Assembly: GCA_965206445.1 (NCBI GenBank)
Contig: CBDBJR010000002.1
Location: forward strand, 3,038,001-3,102,000
Reading direction: 5' to 3'
DNA from: CBDBJR01 sp965206445
Lineage (GTDB): Bacteria; Pseudomonadota; Gammaproteobacteria; Arenicellales; Poriferihabitantaceae
DNA: 64,000 bases
The notes under the pieces: generated by a model
What the model was told of the DNA's origin: nothing
Database searches by the model: none
What the model saw: only the letters and a program-made list of their open reading frames with translations
Position numbers and translations under genes: made by a program
In this document: positions 1 through 8,610 of the stretch, in pieces
Numbering within the stretch: position 1 is the stretch's first letter
Layout of the letters: each line of letters opens with the position of its first letter

Positions 1-975
1 CTCTTCCCCGATTTTCGCACGCAGTTCGCGACGTTGTGGCTGATGATCATCGTCGCCCTGACCTGGGATATGACCGGCGGGCAGATGGGCTACAACTCGC
101 TCGGCAATATCTTCTTTTACGGCACCGGCATGTACGTGGCCGCCATCATCGCGATTGGCCTGGTGCACGACGTTGGCGTCTACAACGACGCCGGCCGCTC
201 GGCCTTGATGACCTTTACCGAGCGGCAATACTTCGTCGGCGCGGCGCTCGGCATCCTCGGGGCGGGGGTTTTTTGCGCCCTGTCCGCGCTGCTCATCGGC
301 TATCTGACGTTCGGCCTGCGCGGGCCGTATTTTGCCATCGGCACCCTCAGCGTGGCGATTGCCGCCGGCGAGCTGGTATCCAACTGGGACTGGGTTGGCG
401 GCGGGCAGGGGATTTCGCTGCCGGTCTATCCCGGCCACCTGGACACCGGCAAGCTGTTTTTCTATTTTCTGTTTGCCGGCACCGGCGTGACGGTATTCGT
501 GTTTCTCCGCTGGCTCTACAGCACCCGCTTTGGCGCCGCGTTGAATGCGATACGGGATGACGAGGAAAAAGCCGAGGCCATGGGGATTCATACGCTGCGC
601 TACAAGCTGACCACGTGGGCGCTGGCGGCGTTTTTCGTCGGCGTGGCGGGCGGCATTTCGGCCTTTCAGTTGATTCATTTCGAGCCGCTGGAAACCGCCT
701 ATCAGACCATCAATCTGGGTATTTTCATGGTCGTGTGCGTGCTGCTTGGCGGCAAGGGCACGCTGTGGGGGCCGGTCATCGGCGCGCTGCTGTTTCATAC
801 GATCAAAGAGGTCACCTGGAACTACCTGCTGGGCTGGCAATGGGTCGCGCTGGGGGCGCTGATCGTGATCACCGTGGTCTATTTTCAGGGCGGCATTATG
901 GGCTGGCTGATGCGCAACCGCCCCGAGTGGTTCGGCATCCGGGTCGAGCAACCGGGCGCCAAAGCCGAACCATGA
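1..975 (+). CDS. livM: Branched-chain amino acid-type ABC transporter permease (LivM family), 5' end cut by window
   Basis: Inner-membrane permease of a LivHMGF-type importer. The frame is open from base 1, so the true start lies upstream; the first in-window start-like codon is a TTG at 34. The protein is a succession of hydrophobic segments. It carries the LivM-type cytoplasmic coupling loop around residues 185-200 (AIRDDEEKAEAMG followed by RYKL), where the ATPases dock. Its stop overlaps the start of the next gene (ATGA at 972-975), which indicates translational coupling to livG. The family imports Leu/Ile/Val, other amino acids, amides or urea; the substrate cannot be told without the binding protein and LivH, both outside the window. 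Confidence 0.85.
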   Translation, partial: LFPDFRTQFATLWLMIIVALTWDMTGGQMGYNSLGNIFFYGTGMYVAAIIAIGLVHDVGVYNDAGRSALMTFTERQYFVGAALGILGAGVFCALSALLIGYLTFGLRGPYFAIGTLSVAIAAGELVSNWDWVGGGQGISLPVYPGHLDTGKLFFYFLFAGTGVTVFVFLRWLYSTRFGAALNAIRDDEEKAEAMGIHTLRYKLTTWALAAFFVGVAGGISAFQLIHFEPLETAYQTINLGIFMVVCVLLGGKGTLWGPVIGALLFHTIKEVTWNYLLGWQWVALGALIVITVVYFQGGIMGWLMRNRPEWFGIRVEQPGAKAEP

Positions 976-1715
976 GCCCCATCATCGACATTCAGGGGGC
1001 GTCCAAATCCTACGGCGGCGTGCAGGCCAACAGCGATATTTCTATCCGGGTAAAACACGGCAGCATTACCGGCTTGATTGGCCCCAACGGCTCCGGCAAG
1101 ACCACGCTGTTCAATTCCATCGTCGGCTATCATCCGATGGACGCCGGTTCGATCCGCTTTCAGGGCCGGGAAATCTCCCGCCTGTCGATGCAGAAAATCG
1201 CGCGCCTCGGCCTGCTGCGCACGTTCCAGCAAACCCGCATCTACAGCGCGATGAACTGCATCGAAAATATGCTGGTGTCCTTGCCGCACCGCAAGATGCG
1301 TTTCCTGGATTCGTTTGCCCGCAACCGCACAGCGGATTACGAGCGCGCCGACCGGCTGCTGGAATTTACCGGCCTGTACAGCAAACGTTTCCTGCAATCC
1401 GGCTCGCTGTCGTTCGGCCAGCAGAAACTGCTGGAATTTGCCATGGCGCTGATGAATGAGCCCACCGTATTGCTGCTTGATGAGCCCACCGCCGGCATCA
1501 ACCCGACCCTGATCAACAGCCTGATCGAGCGGCTGAAGACGGCCAATGCCGAATTCGGCATTACCCTGTTCATTATCGAGCACAATATGCGGGTGATCAT
1601 GAACATGGCGGACGACATCTACTGCCTGGCGCACGGCAAGCTGCTGGCGCACGGCTCGCCGGCTGAAATTCAGTCCGACCCGCGGGTGGTCGCCGCCTAT
1701 CTGGGGGCGCATTGA
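972..1715 (+). CDS. livG: ABC transporter ATP-binding protein, LivG type
   Basis: One of the two ATPases that energise the Liv-type importer; 247 aa. Walker A is GPNGSGKT at residues 37-44. The signature motif is LSFGQQ near 146-151, a Phe-containing variant of LSGGQ that is common in LivG. Walker B is VLLLDEP at 166-172, and a switch histidine lies in the IIEHNM segment. The start is the ATG at 972, which overlaps the livM stop by four bases; the same frame extends further upstream only as an out-of-frame reading of livM. It is followed after 31 bases by livF, so livM-livG-livF form an operon. Confidence 0.88.
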   Translation: MSPIIDIQGASKSYGGVQANSDISIRVKHGSITGLIGPNGSGKTTLFNSIVGYHPMDAGSIRFQGREISRLSMQKIARLGLLRTFQQTRIYSAMNCIENMLVSLPHRKMRFLDSFARNRTADYERADRLLEFTGLYSKRFLQSGSLSFGQQKLLEFAMALMNEPTVLLLDEPTAGINPTLINSLIERLKTANAEFGITLFIIEHNMRVIMNMADDIYCLAHGKLLAHGSPAEIQSDPRVVAAYLGAH

Positions 1716-1746
1716 GCGCCGCCGAACACCGCCGGCGGGGGGCGAT

Positions 1747-2613
1747 ATGAGCGACAAATCCGGGATACAGGGCTATGGCGAGGGCACGGTCGGCAGCGTC
1801 ATGTCGGTCGATGAAGTCGGCCGCCAGGCCGCCGCACTCGCCGAGCCGGTCAGCACCGAAAAACTGCGCCAGCTCGCCGGCGGTGACGAGTATGTGGCGG
1901 TCAGCGACCTGTACGCCGGCTACGGCAAAATGGAAATCCTGCACGGCATCAACCTGCGGGTGGGGCGCCGGCAATCGCTGTGCCTGATCGGCCCGAACGG
2001 CGCCGGCAAATCCACGGTACTGCACGCCATTTTCGGCTTCAACCGGATTTTCTCCGGCCGGATTACCATTGCCGACGGCGCCGACCCGGTCGATATTACC
2101 CGGTTGTCGCCCAGTCAGCGGCTCGCCCAGGCGGGCATTGCCTACATCCTGCAAGACAAGTCGATCTTCCCCGGCATGACGGTGGAAGAAAACTTATGGA
2201 TGGGCGGCTTTCTCAAACCCCGCCCGGCCGAGGCCAGACAGGCGGCGGAAAAGGTGTTCGACAAATACCCGAGCCTGGCGGCCCGCCGCAAGCACCCGGC
2301 CGGCGTATTGTCCGGCGGCGAGCGGCGCTTGCTGGAAATCTCCCGGGCGCTGGTCATGGACCCCGAGATCCTGTTGGTGGACGAGCCCTCGATTGGCTTG
2401 GAGCCGCGCTTTATCGACATGGTGTTTGACATTCTCAGCGAGCTGCAACAGCGCGACGGCAAGACCATTATCATGGTCGAGCAAAACGCCAAAAAAGGCC
2501 TGGAGTTCGCCGATATCGGCTATGTGCTGGTATCCGGCCAGATCGCGATGGCCGACCGGGGCGATGCACTGCTGAAAAACCCCAAAGTCGGCGAGCTGTT
2601 TCTGGGCGGCTGA
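1747..2613 (+). CDS. livF: ABC transporter ATP-binding protein, LivF type, with N-terminal extension
   Basis: Second ATPase of the Liv-type importer; 288 aa against roughly 235-240 for typical LivF. The conserved domain begins near residue 49 (EYVAVSDLYAGYG). Walker A is GPNGAGKS at 82-89, followed by the LSGGERR signature and the ILLVDEPS Walker B. The extra ~48 N-terminal residues are polar and alanine-rich and match no domain I know. They are in frame from ATG 1747, but an internal ATG at 1801 would remove 18 of them, so the start is uncertain. It is the last gene of the operon and converges with the EamA gene. Confidence 0.84.
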   Translation: MSDKSGIQGYGEGTVGSVMSVDEVGRQAAALAEPVSTEKLRQLAGGDEYVAVSDLYAGYGKMEILHGINLRVGRRQSLCLIGPNGAGKSTVLHAIFGFNRIFSGRITIADGADPVDITRLSPSQRLAQAGIAYILQDKSIFPGMTVEENLWMGGFLKPRPAEARQAAEKVFDKYPSLAARRKHPAGVLSGGERRLLEISRALVMDPEILLVDEPSIGLEPRFIDMVFDILSELQQRDGKTIIMVEQNAKKGLEFADIGYVLVSGQIAMADRGDALLKNPKVGELFLGG

Positions 2614-2643
2614 CGGCAGCGGCGCAGGCCCGGCCCGGCGGCC

Positions 2644-3564
2644 CTATGCCACCAGCAGCAGCAATACGATGCCCAGACTGACCAGCACAATCCCGACCGT
2701 CTCCACGCGCGACACTTTTTCCTTGAAAAACAGTGTCGTGGCGACAAAGGCAAAGACCAGCTCGATCTGCCCCACGGCGCGGACATAGCTGGCATTTTGA
2801 ATCGCAAAAGCCGTAAACCAGCCGACCGACGACACGCCGCCGGTCAGCCCCACCATGCTCGCCGGGCGCCAGTTGACAGCCACCCGGGTCAGCTCGCCCG
2901 GTTCTTTTTTCCGGAGATACAGCGCCATGACAACGGTTTGTATCAGCAGCGCAACCGCCAGCGTAAACGCGGCGGCCATGACAAAATCGGGATGCGATAA
3001 ACGCAGCGTCGCGGCCCGAAAAAACGTCACCGAACAGCCCAGCCACGCGGCGCAGAGCAGGCCCAGCAACGTCGATTTGGTCATCAGGCCGGCGCGCAGG
3101 GCGGCGAAAGACAACCGGTTTTTCCCCAGCGACAGGGCGACCACACCGACGGTGCTGAGTAAAATCGCCAGCACCGCCAGCGGGTGTAGCGTATCGCCCA
3201 GCAGCAGCGCCCCGAGACCGGCCACCATAATCACTTCCAGCTTGGAAAAAGTCGTCCCCACCGCAAAGCTGTGATAGGAAAATATCCGCAGCAACTGCAC
3301 GGTAAAGGCCGCCTGGCAAAAACTGCCCAGCAGGCAATAGCCCCAAAAAGCCGGGTTTGTCTGCGGCAGCGGCTTGTCGGCCAGTTGGTTGAGCCAGTAC
3401 AGATAGAACAATGAAAACGGCAGCGCATAGCAAAAACGCACATACGCCGCACCCAGCGTAGAGAGCTCACCGACGATGTGCTTTTGCAGCATGGACCGCA
3501 GATTCTGGACAAATGCGGCGGTGACGGCGAGTACAATCCAAACATCCATTGGCAATCCGGGCAT
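2644..3564 (-). CDS. EamA/DMT-family permease
   Basis: Drug/metabolite-transporter superfamily membrane protein, 306 aa, built from about ten hydrophobic helices in two halves as in the EamA family. Short charged loops separate them (for example LRKKEPGELTR near the middle). The C-terminal helix ends in a run of leucines and valine. The start at 3564 (MPGLPMDV) is preceded by GGTGG; an alternative ATG at 3549 would shorten it by five residues. Substrates of this family are diverse (amino acids, sugars, metabolites) and none can be assigned here. It is a monocistronic neighbour, convergent with livF. Confidence 0.75.
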   Translation of the reverse strand: MPGLPMDVWIVLAVTAAFVQNLRSMLQKHIVGELSTLGAAYVRFCYALPFSLFYLYWLNQLADKPLPQTNPAFWGYCLLGSFCQAAFTVQLLRIFSYHSFAVGTTFSKLEVIMVAGLGALLLGDTLHPLAVLAILLSTVGVVALSLGKNRLSFAALRAGLMTKSTLLGLLCAAWLGCSVTFFRAATLRLSHPDFVMAAAFTLAVALLIQTVVMALYLRKKEPGELTRVAVNWRPASMVGLTGGVSSVGWFTAFAIQNASYVRAVGQIELVFAFVATTLFFKEKVSRVETVGIVLVSLGIVLLLLVA

Positions 3565-3818
3565 CCACCAGTCGGAGCAGGCAAAAACAACAAGGACTAT
3601 CCGCCGATGCCGCGCGGGTCGCGGCTACAGCACGATCATCCGAACACCAGACAACCGGCGACGGCATCACCGCGGGCGGCCAGTCAACCGGCCCGCAACC
3701 GCGACCAGCGGAACAAAGCCGACGGCGGAAACCGGGAAATCAGGCGCGCGGGAAACGGTCGCGCGTCAAGCACCAACCGGGCCGGCGCCGACCCGATGGC
3801 GCCGCGCACCGCACCGGT

Positions 3819-4883
3819 TCAAAGCACCTTCGCATCCAGCTCACCGCGCGCATAGCACGCCGCCATGTCCTCCAGACCCAGCGGGCGAATGCGCTCGGCA
3901 TTGCCGGCGGTGCCGAACGCCTCAAAGCGCGCCTGGCAAATATCGCGCATCGCCACCGTCGCCGCCTTGAGGTATTTGCGCGGGTCGAAATCCGCCGGGT
4001 GCTCGCCCAGATGGCGTCGAATCGCACCGGTCGACGCCATGCGCAAATCGGTATCGATATTGACCTTGCGCACCCCGTGCCGGATGCCCTCGGCGATCTC
4101 CGCCACCGGCACGCCGTAGGTTTCCCCCATATCGCCGCCGTACTGATTGATGATCGCCAGCCAATCCTGCGGCACCGATGACGAGCCGTGCATCACCAGA
4201 TGCGTATCCGGGATGCGCCGGTGAATCGCCTTAATCCGGTCGATTGCCAGAATATCGCCGGTCGGCGGGCGGGTAAATTTATACGCGCCGTGCGACGTGC
4301 CGATGGCAATCGCCAGCGCATCGACCTGCGTTTTGCCAACGAAATCCGCCGCCTCGTCCGGGTCGGTCAGCAACTGCGCCATCGCCAGACTGCCCTGCGC
4401 CCCCACGCCGTCCTCGGCCTCGGCCAGCCCGGTCTCCAGCGAGCCCAGACAACCGAGCTCCCCCTCGACCGAAACCCCGCAAGCGTGCGCCATATCCACC
4501 GCCGTACGGGTCACGTCCACATTGTATTCATAATTCGACGGCGTCTTGCCGTCCTGCTGCAGCGAGCCGTCCATCATCACCGACGAAAAGCCAAGCTGAA
4601 TAGAGCGCTGACACACCGCCGGCGAAACCCCGTGGTCCTGATGCACCACGACCGGAATATGCGGATACTGCTCCACCGCCGCCTGCACCAGGTGGCGCAA
4701 AAACGCGGCCCCGGCATAGCTGCGCGCGCCCGCCGACGCCTGCGCGATGACCGGCGACCCGGTCGCATCGGCCGCCTGCATAATCGCCTGCATCTGCTCC
4801 ATGTTATTAACATTAAACGCCGGGCAGCCGTATTGATACTCTGCTGCATGATCCAACAGCTGGCGTAAAGAAATAATTGCCAT
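3819..4883 (-). CDS. fba: Class II fructose-1,6-bisphosphate aldolase
   Basis: Zinc-dependent aldolase that reversibly splits fructose-1,6-bisphosphate into dihydroxyacetone phosphate and glyceraldehyde-3-phosphate; 354 aa. The zinc-binding HQDHG motif is near residues 81-85, with GTSHGAYK and LVMHGSSSVP histidine motifs further on and a VNIDTDLR segment, as in the FbaA/CbbA subgroup found in autotrophs and many proteobacteria. Start ATG 4883 has GAGG about six bases upstream. It stands alone: the flanking genes (EamA permease, TPR-sulfotransferase) are not glycolytic, so no Calvin-cycle context is visible. Cytoplasmic. Confidence 0.92.
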   Translation of the reverse strand: MAIISLRQLLDHAAEYQYGCPAFNVNNMEQMQAIMQAADATGSPVIAQASAGARSYAGAAFLRHLVQAAVEQYPHIPVVVHQDHGVSPAVCQRSIQLGFSSVMMDGSLQQDGKTPSNYEYNVDVTRTAVDMAHACGVSVEGELGCLGSLETGLAEAEDGVGAQGSLAMAQLLTDPDEAADFVGKTQVDALAIAIGTSHGAYKFTRPPTGDILAIDRIKAIHRRIPDTHLVMHGSSSVPQDWLAIINQYGGDMGETYGVPVAEIAEGIRHGVRKVNIDTDLRMASTGAIRRHLGEHPADFDPRKYLKAATVAMRDICQARFEAFGTAGNAERIRPLGLEDMAACYARGELDAKVL

Positions 4884-5043
4884 AATCGCCTCGTAATGCA
4901 GGAAAACAGGTTGGTATTGGGTTGTCGGATTTTACCTAATCCGCCGTGCGTAAGTCCAGCTTTTGTATGCGCCGTATCCTGCCGGGGTTCAGCCCAATGC
5001 GCTTCAGGCGGCGGCACACTTTGCCCGACTCGAGCCGACCCAT

Positions 5044-7059
5044 TCAGTCAATGTCATTCAGCTCGCTGTCCAGCACCCCTTCCGCTTGCAGCAGGGTGAT
5101 GGCCGGTTGCAGGTGCTGCTGATAATGCCGCCAGCGCCGGGTTGAGGTGGTGTAAATGCCCTGCCGCACCTGCCAGATGCTGGCGGTGCGCACGGCGGCG
5201 CCGGCTTTGCTGCGGTCGAGGCAGGCGTCGTCCCACGGCAGGTTGACGGCGGCAATCAGGCGGCGGATTTCCTGCTCGGCATGGCTGACCAGGCGCTCGT
5301 ACTGCACCTGCACCAGCGCGCCGGCAAACAGCCGATGCCAGTGGCGCATCAGGCGCCGGTAGCGGACATAATAGCGCGCCAGCACCGGCAGGTCGTAGAC
5401 AAAGCTGACGTCGGAGGCGTATAGCTGGAAGTAGTTGGACAAAATCACGTCCAGCGGGTGGCGATGGCAGTGCACCACGGCGGCGCCGGGGAACAGCGCT
5501 TTTATCAGCCATATATGGACGAAATTGAACGGCATTTTGTCGGTAAAAAACGCCGTTTTCAGCTCGTGCAGCCGCTCGACCCAGGCCAGGTAGTGGTCGG
5601 TTTCGACACTCAGCGTCGGCGGTTGCAGTTGCAGGAAATCGCGCGGGTAGACGCGCATCGGCTGGGCGCGCTTTTCCATGCGGCTGATGGCTTTTTCGAT
5701 GCACGGCAGCTCGCCGCAACCGGTGACCGCGGGATGGCGGCAGAGAATCTGCTCGACCAGTGTGGTGCCGCTGCGCGGCATGCCGAGAATAAAGATCGGG
5801 GTGTGCTCGGTGATCACCTCGCTGACTTGCTGCGGGTGTTCGGTGAAGGTGGCGGGGATGCTGTCGATGTGGGCGAAATAGCGATCGAAGTCGAGGCCGG
5901 CCTCGGCAAATTTCAACCGGTTGCCGACCGCGTAGGTGTCGAACGCGCGGTCGTATTGGCCGAGGTCGTCGTACACCTTGCCGAGCGCAAAGGCCAGCTT
6001 GGTGCGGATGAAATCGCTGTGATGGGGCTGCTGCCACAGGGTTTGTATCCGTTCGGCGTCGGCGTCCAGGGTCGTAAATTTCTTCATCGCCACCAGGTTG
6101 CGGTGGGCCTCGGCGTGTTCGGGGTCGAGTTCGATCGACCGGCGGTAGCAGGCTTCGGCCGGGGCTTTGTCGCCGTTGGCGGCGTACGTCAGGCCCAGAT
6201 TGTTTTGGTATTCGGGGTGGTCGGGGTCGAGGTCCACGGCTTTGCGGTAGCAATCGGCCGCCTTGTCGACGCTGTCGAGTTGGAAGTAGGCGCTGCCGAG
6301 TGAATTCCACAGCCGCGGGTTGTCGGGCTGCTGCTGCAATAGCTGCTGCGCCAGCTCGACGGCGCCGAAATAGTCTTTGGTCATTTCGCACCAGGACAGC
6401 TCCAGCAGCAGCACCTCGGGGTCGTCGGCAAACTCGGCTTTCAGCTGGGCGATCACCGCGGCGGCGTCGGCAAAGCGTTTTAGTTCGATCAAAATCTGCC
6501 CGTGCAGCCGCCGCTGCGGCTGGCCGCGATGGCCTTGTTGCAGCAGCCCGTCGGCCAGCTTCAGCGCGGCCTCGGCGTCGCCGCTTTGCAGCAGCAGGTT
6601 GGCCAGGTTGTAGCCCGCGTCGGCATTGCCGGCATCGACCGCCAGCGCCCGCTCTAACGCCGCCCGGGCCTGCTCGGTCTGTTTTTTTTCGGCATACAGC
6701 GTGCCCGCCAGGTTGAGCGCGCGCGGGTGGTCGGGCGCCAATTGCAGCGCCCGGTCGGCGCTTTGCAGCGCCTGGTCGGGCTGGTCGAGGTGTTTTTGCG
6801 CCAGCCCCAGATTGATCAGTGCATCGACATTGGCCGCGTCCAGGCGGACCACGGTGCGGTAGGCGTCGGCCGCTTTGCGGTGCTGCTGTAGATGCTGATA
6901 GCTGAGCGCCAGGTTGTACCAGACGGCGGCGCTGTCCGGCAGCGCGGCGGCCAGTTTTTCAAAGCCGCGCTGCGCACGGGCGGGGTCGCCCTGATGCAGG
7001 CTGTGCGCCGAAGCGGTGAACAGGCTGCGGATTTTTTTAGCCGACAGGGATTTGCTCAT
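5044..7059 (-). CDS. TPR-repeat sulfotransferase
   Basis: 671 aa two-part protein. Roughly residues 10-330 are tandem tetratricopeptide repeats, seen as the recurring A-x-YNLAL, NLG-x-AY, Y-x-A-x-x-LDP pattern. Residues ~415-665 form a sulfotransferase domain whose 5'-phosphosulfate loop reads GMPRSGTT near residue 425; a second PAPS-contacting region (VHCHRHPLDVILS) follows. Families of this architecture transfer sulfate from PAPS to a protein or glycan acceptor, the TPR part probably recognising the acceptor; the acceptor is unknown here. No signal peptide is seen. A 27-bp tandem repeat sits 38 bases upstream of its start. No PAPS-synthesis gene lies nearby. Confidence 0.82.
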   Translation of the reverse strand: MSKSLSAKKIRSLFTASAHSLHQGDPARAQRGFEKLAAALPDSAAVWYNLALSYQHLQQHRKAADAYRTVVRLDAANVDALINLGLAQKHLDQPDQALQSADRALQLAPDHPRALNLAGTLYAEKKQTEQARAALERALAVDAGNADAGYNLANLLLQSGDAEAALKLADGLLQQGHRGQPQRRLHGQILIELKRFADAAAVIAQLKAEFADDPEVLLLELSWCEMTKDYFGAVELAQQLLQQQPDNPRLWNSLGSAYFQLDSVDKAADCYRKAVDLDPDHPEYQNNLGLTYAANGDKAPAEACYRRSIELDPEHAEAHRNLVAMKKFTTLDADAERIQTLWQQPHHSDFIRTKLAFALGKVYDDLGQYDRAFDTYAVGNRLKFAEAGLDFDRYFAHIDSIPATFTEHPQQVSEVITEHTPIFILGMPRSGTTLVEQILCRHPAVTGCGELPCIEKAISRMEKRAQPMRVYPRDFLQLQPPTLSVETDHYLAWVERLHELKTAFFTDKMPFNFVHIWLIKALFPGAAVVHCHRHPLDVILSNYFQLYASDVSFVYDLPVLARYYVRYRRLMRHWHRLFAGALVQVQYERLVSHAEQEIRRLIAAVNLPWDDACLDRSKAGAAVRTASIWQVRQGIYTTSTRRWRHYQQHLQPAITLLQAEGVLDSELNDID

Positions 7060-7096
7060 GTACGCCGGGGGGAATGAACATGGTAAATAAAAGCGC

Positions 7097-7146
7097 GCAA
7101 AATAAACAACACGGAAAAAGCATGCAAAATAAACTACACGGAAAAA
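7097..7146. repeat. 27-bp tandem repeat, about 1.9 copies
   Basis: The unit GCAAAATAAACAACACGG plus AAAAAGCAT occurs at 7097-7123 and again from 7124 with one internal change (AACAACACGG to AACTACACGG) over the 23 bases present. It is markedly AT-richer than its surroundings and lies in the 270-bp gap between the divergent TPR-sulfotransferase and infA genes, close to the sulfotransferase start. Confidence 0.8.
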
Positions 7147-7273
7147 TCGGGTGACCGGCCATGCGGACCGGGCGCGGCTATTCTATCAGAGCCGGCGCGG
7201 TGCCCGGGGGGAGATTGACCGTTGCCGGGGCGGCGGGCGGGCGAAGATAATTGCCCGAAAGGGGATGATTGGT

Positions 7274-7302
7274 TTGAAACCGGGCCTGAACTTCATTACA
7301 CT
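7274..7302 (+). promoter_or_regulatory. Putative sigma70 promoter of infA
   Basis: A TTGAAA hexamer at 7274-7279 and a TACACT hexamer at 7297-7302 are separated by 17 bases, 27 bases ahead of the infA start. Predicted by eye from spacing and consensus only. Confidence 0.5.
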
Positions 7303-7329
7303 CGCTGCTCCTTAAACCGACGGCACAGT

Positions 7330-7548
7330 ATGGCAAAAGAAGACGGCATCGAAATGGAAGGAACCATCATCGAGGCGCTACCCAACACACAGTTTCGGGT
7401 CAAACTGGAAAACGACCACGAAATTATTGCGCATATTTCCGGCAAAATGCGCAAGCACTATATCCGGATTTTGCGCGGTGACAAAGTCACCGTCCAATTA
7501 ACTCCCTACGACCTCTCCAAGGGCAGAATCACCTTCCGCGTCCGCTAG
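7330..7548 (+). CDS. infA: Translation initiation factor IF-1
   Basis: 72 aa, the exact family length. It is an S1/OB-fold protein that binds the 30S A site during initiation. Sequence landmarks are MAKEDGIEMEGTI at the start, the AHISGKMRKHYIRI centre and the VTVQLTPYDLSKGRITFR end. The start is the ATG at 7330; the frame is open further upstream, but the conserved MAKED fixes the start. A sigma70-like promoter precedes it. It is convergent with ftsY, with a short GC hairpin between them. Confidence 0.96.
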   Translation: MAKEDGIEMEGTIIEALPNTQFRVKLENDHEIIAHISGKMRKHYIRILRGDKVTVQLTPYDLSKGRITFRVR

Positions 7549-7552
7549 GCCT

Positions 7553-7565
7553 CCGGCTGAGCCGG
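7553..7565. terminator. Small GC hairpin between convergent infA and ftsY
   Basis: CCGGC-TGA-GCCGG is a perfect 5-bp stem with a 3-base loop immediately after the infA stop. It sits where two convergent genes end, but no U-run follows on either strand, so an intrinsic terminator role is weakly supported. Confidence 0.3.
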
Positions 7566-7579
7566 GCGGCGACAGGGCG

Positions 7580-8572
7580 CTATTGATCAATTCCGGCCAC
7601 CTGCTCCGGCAGCAGCGCCGCGACGAATTCCCCGGCATCGAACGGACGCAAATCGGCGAGTTGCTCGCCGGTGCCCAGATAGTGCACCGGCAACCCGAAG
7701 CGCTCGGCCAGCGCCACGACGATGCCGCCTCTGGCGGTGCCGTCGAGCTTGGTGATACAAAGGCCGTCGAGACCGATAGCGCGGTCAAAGTGGGTCACCT
7801 GGGAGATCACGTTTTGCCCGTTGCCGGCGTCCACCGTCAGCCAGACCTGATCGGGAATGCCCGGCGCCGCTTTCGCCAGCACCCGGCGGATTTTTTTCAA
7901 TTGCGCCATCAAATCGGCTTCGGTATGCTGCCGGCCGGCGGAGTCGATGAGCAGCAGATCGCACTTCCGCGCCAGCGCGGCGCTGTATGCGTCATGCGCG
8001 ACTGCGGCCGCATCGGCGCCGTGCCCCTGGGCGATCACCGGTATCGACAATTGCCGCCCCCAGCTTTGCAATTGCTCGGTCGCCGCGGCCCGAAAGGTGT
8101 CGCAGGCGGCCAGCATGACGCGCTCGCCGCGCGCCTGCGCCTGCGCCGCCAGTTTGGCGCAGGTGGTGGTTTTGCCGACGCCGTTGACGCCGGCCAGCAA
8201 GATGACATAGGGTGTGCGGTCGGGCTTGCGCAGCGCCAGCGGCGGCGGCTGACAGCCGGCCAGCACCTCCAGCAGCACGCTGCGAAATACCGGCAGCAAG
8301 GCGCCGCCAGCCGCCGCGGCAGGCTGCCGGCCCGATTGCCGCAGACGCTGCATAATCCGCTCGGTGGCGGCGACGCCAAGGTCGGCCAGCAGCAGTTGGT
8401 CTTCGATCTGCTCGAATACCGCCTCGTCCAGCGCGCGGCCGGGCGTGGCCAGCGACCACAGGCGGGCGGCCAGACTGCGCCGGGTTTTGTCCAGGCGCGC
8501 CAGCAAACCGCCGGCGGGCGGTCGGGATGAGTCAAATAACGGCATCGGGAAGCAATCGAAAAGTTTTATCAT
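7580..8572 (-). CDS. ftsY: Signal recognition particle receptor FtsY
   Basis: SRP GTPase that docks ribosome-SRP complexes at the membrane. NG domain: GVNGVGKTTT P-loop, DTFRAAATEQL, a DSAGR box (usually DTAGR in this family), and LDGTARGGI. It is short: the acidic A domain found in E. coli FtsY is missing and the N domain begins almost at once. The start is uncertain: ATG 8572 (MIKLFD) is used, ATG 8545 (MPLFDSS) is equally plausible and a GTG lies at 8596; none has a clear ribosome-binding site. It is divergent from rsmD, the classic ftsY/rsmD neighbourhood. Confidence 0.92.
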   Translation of the reverse strand: MIKLFDCFPMPLFDSSRPPAGGLLARLDKTRRSLAARLWSLATPGRALDEAVFEQIEDQLLLADLGVAATERIMQRLRQSGRQPAAAAGGALLPVFRSVLLEVLAGCQPPPLALRKPDRTPYVILLAGVNGVGKTTTCAKLAAQAQARGERVMLAACDTFRAAATEQLQSWGRQLSIPVIAQGHGADAAAVAHDAYSAALARKCDLLLIDSAGRQHTEADLMAQLKKIRRVLAKAAPGIPDQVWLTVDAGNGQNVISQVTHFDRAIGLDGLCITKLDGTARGGIVVALAERFGLPVHYLGTGEQLADLRPFDAGEFVAALLPEQVAGIDQ

Positions 8573-8610
8573 AGCATTGATACGCCCGCCGCCCACGCCG
8601 AATACCGCAT

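Noticed and set aside
7060..7329. tRNA or small RNA in the gap before infA.
   Set aside because: No cloverleaf or TTCGA-type T-loop found; the space is taken by the tandem repeat and a promoter.
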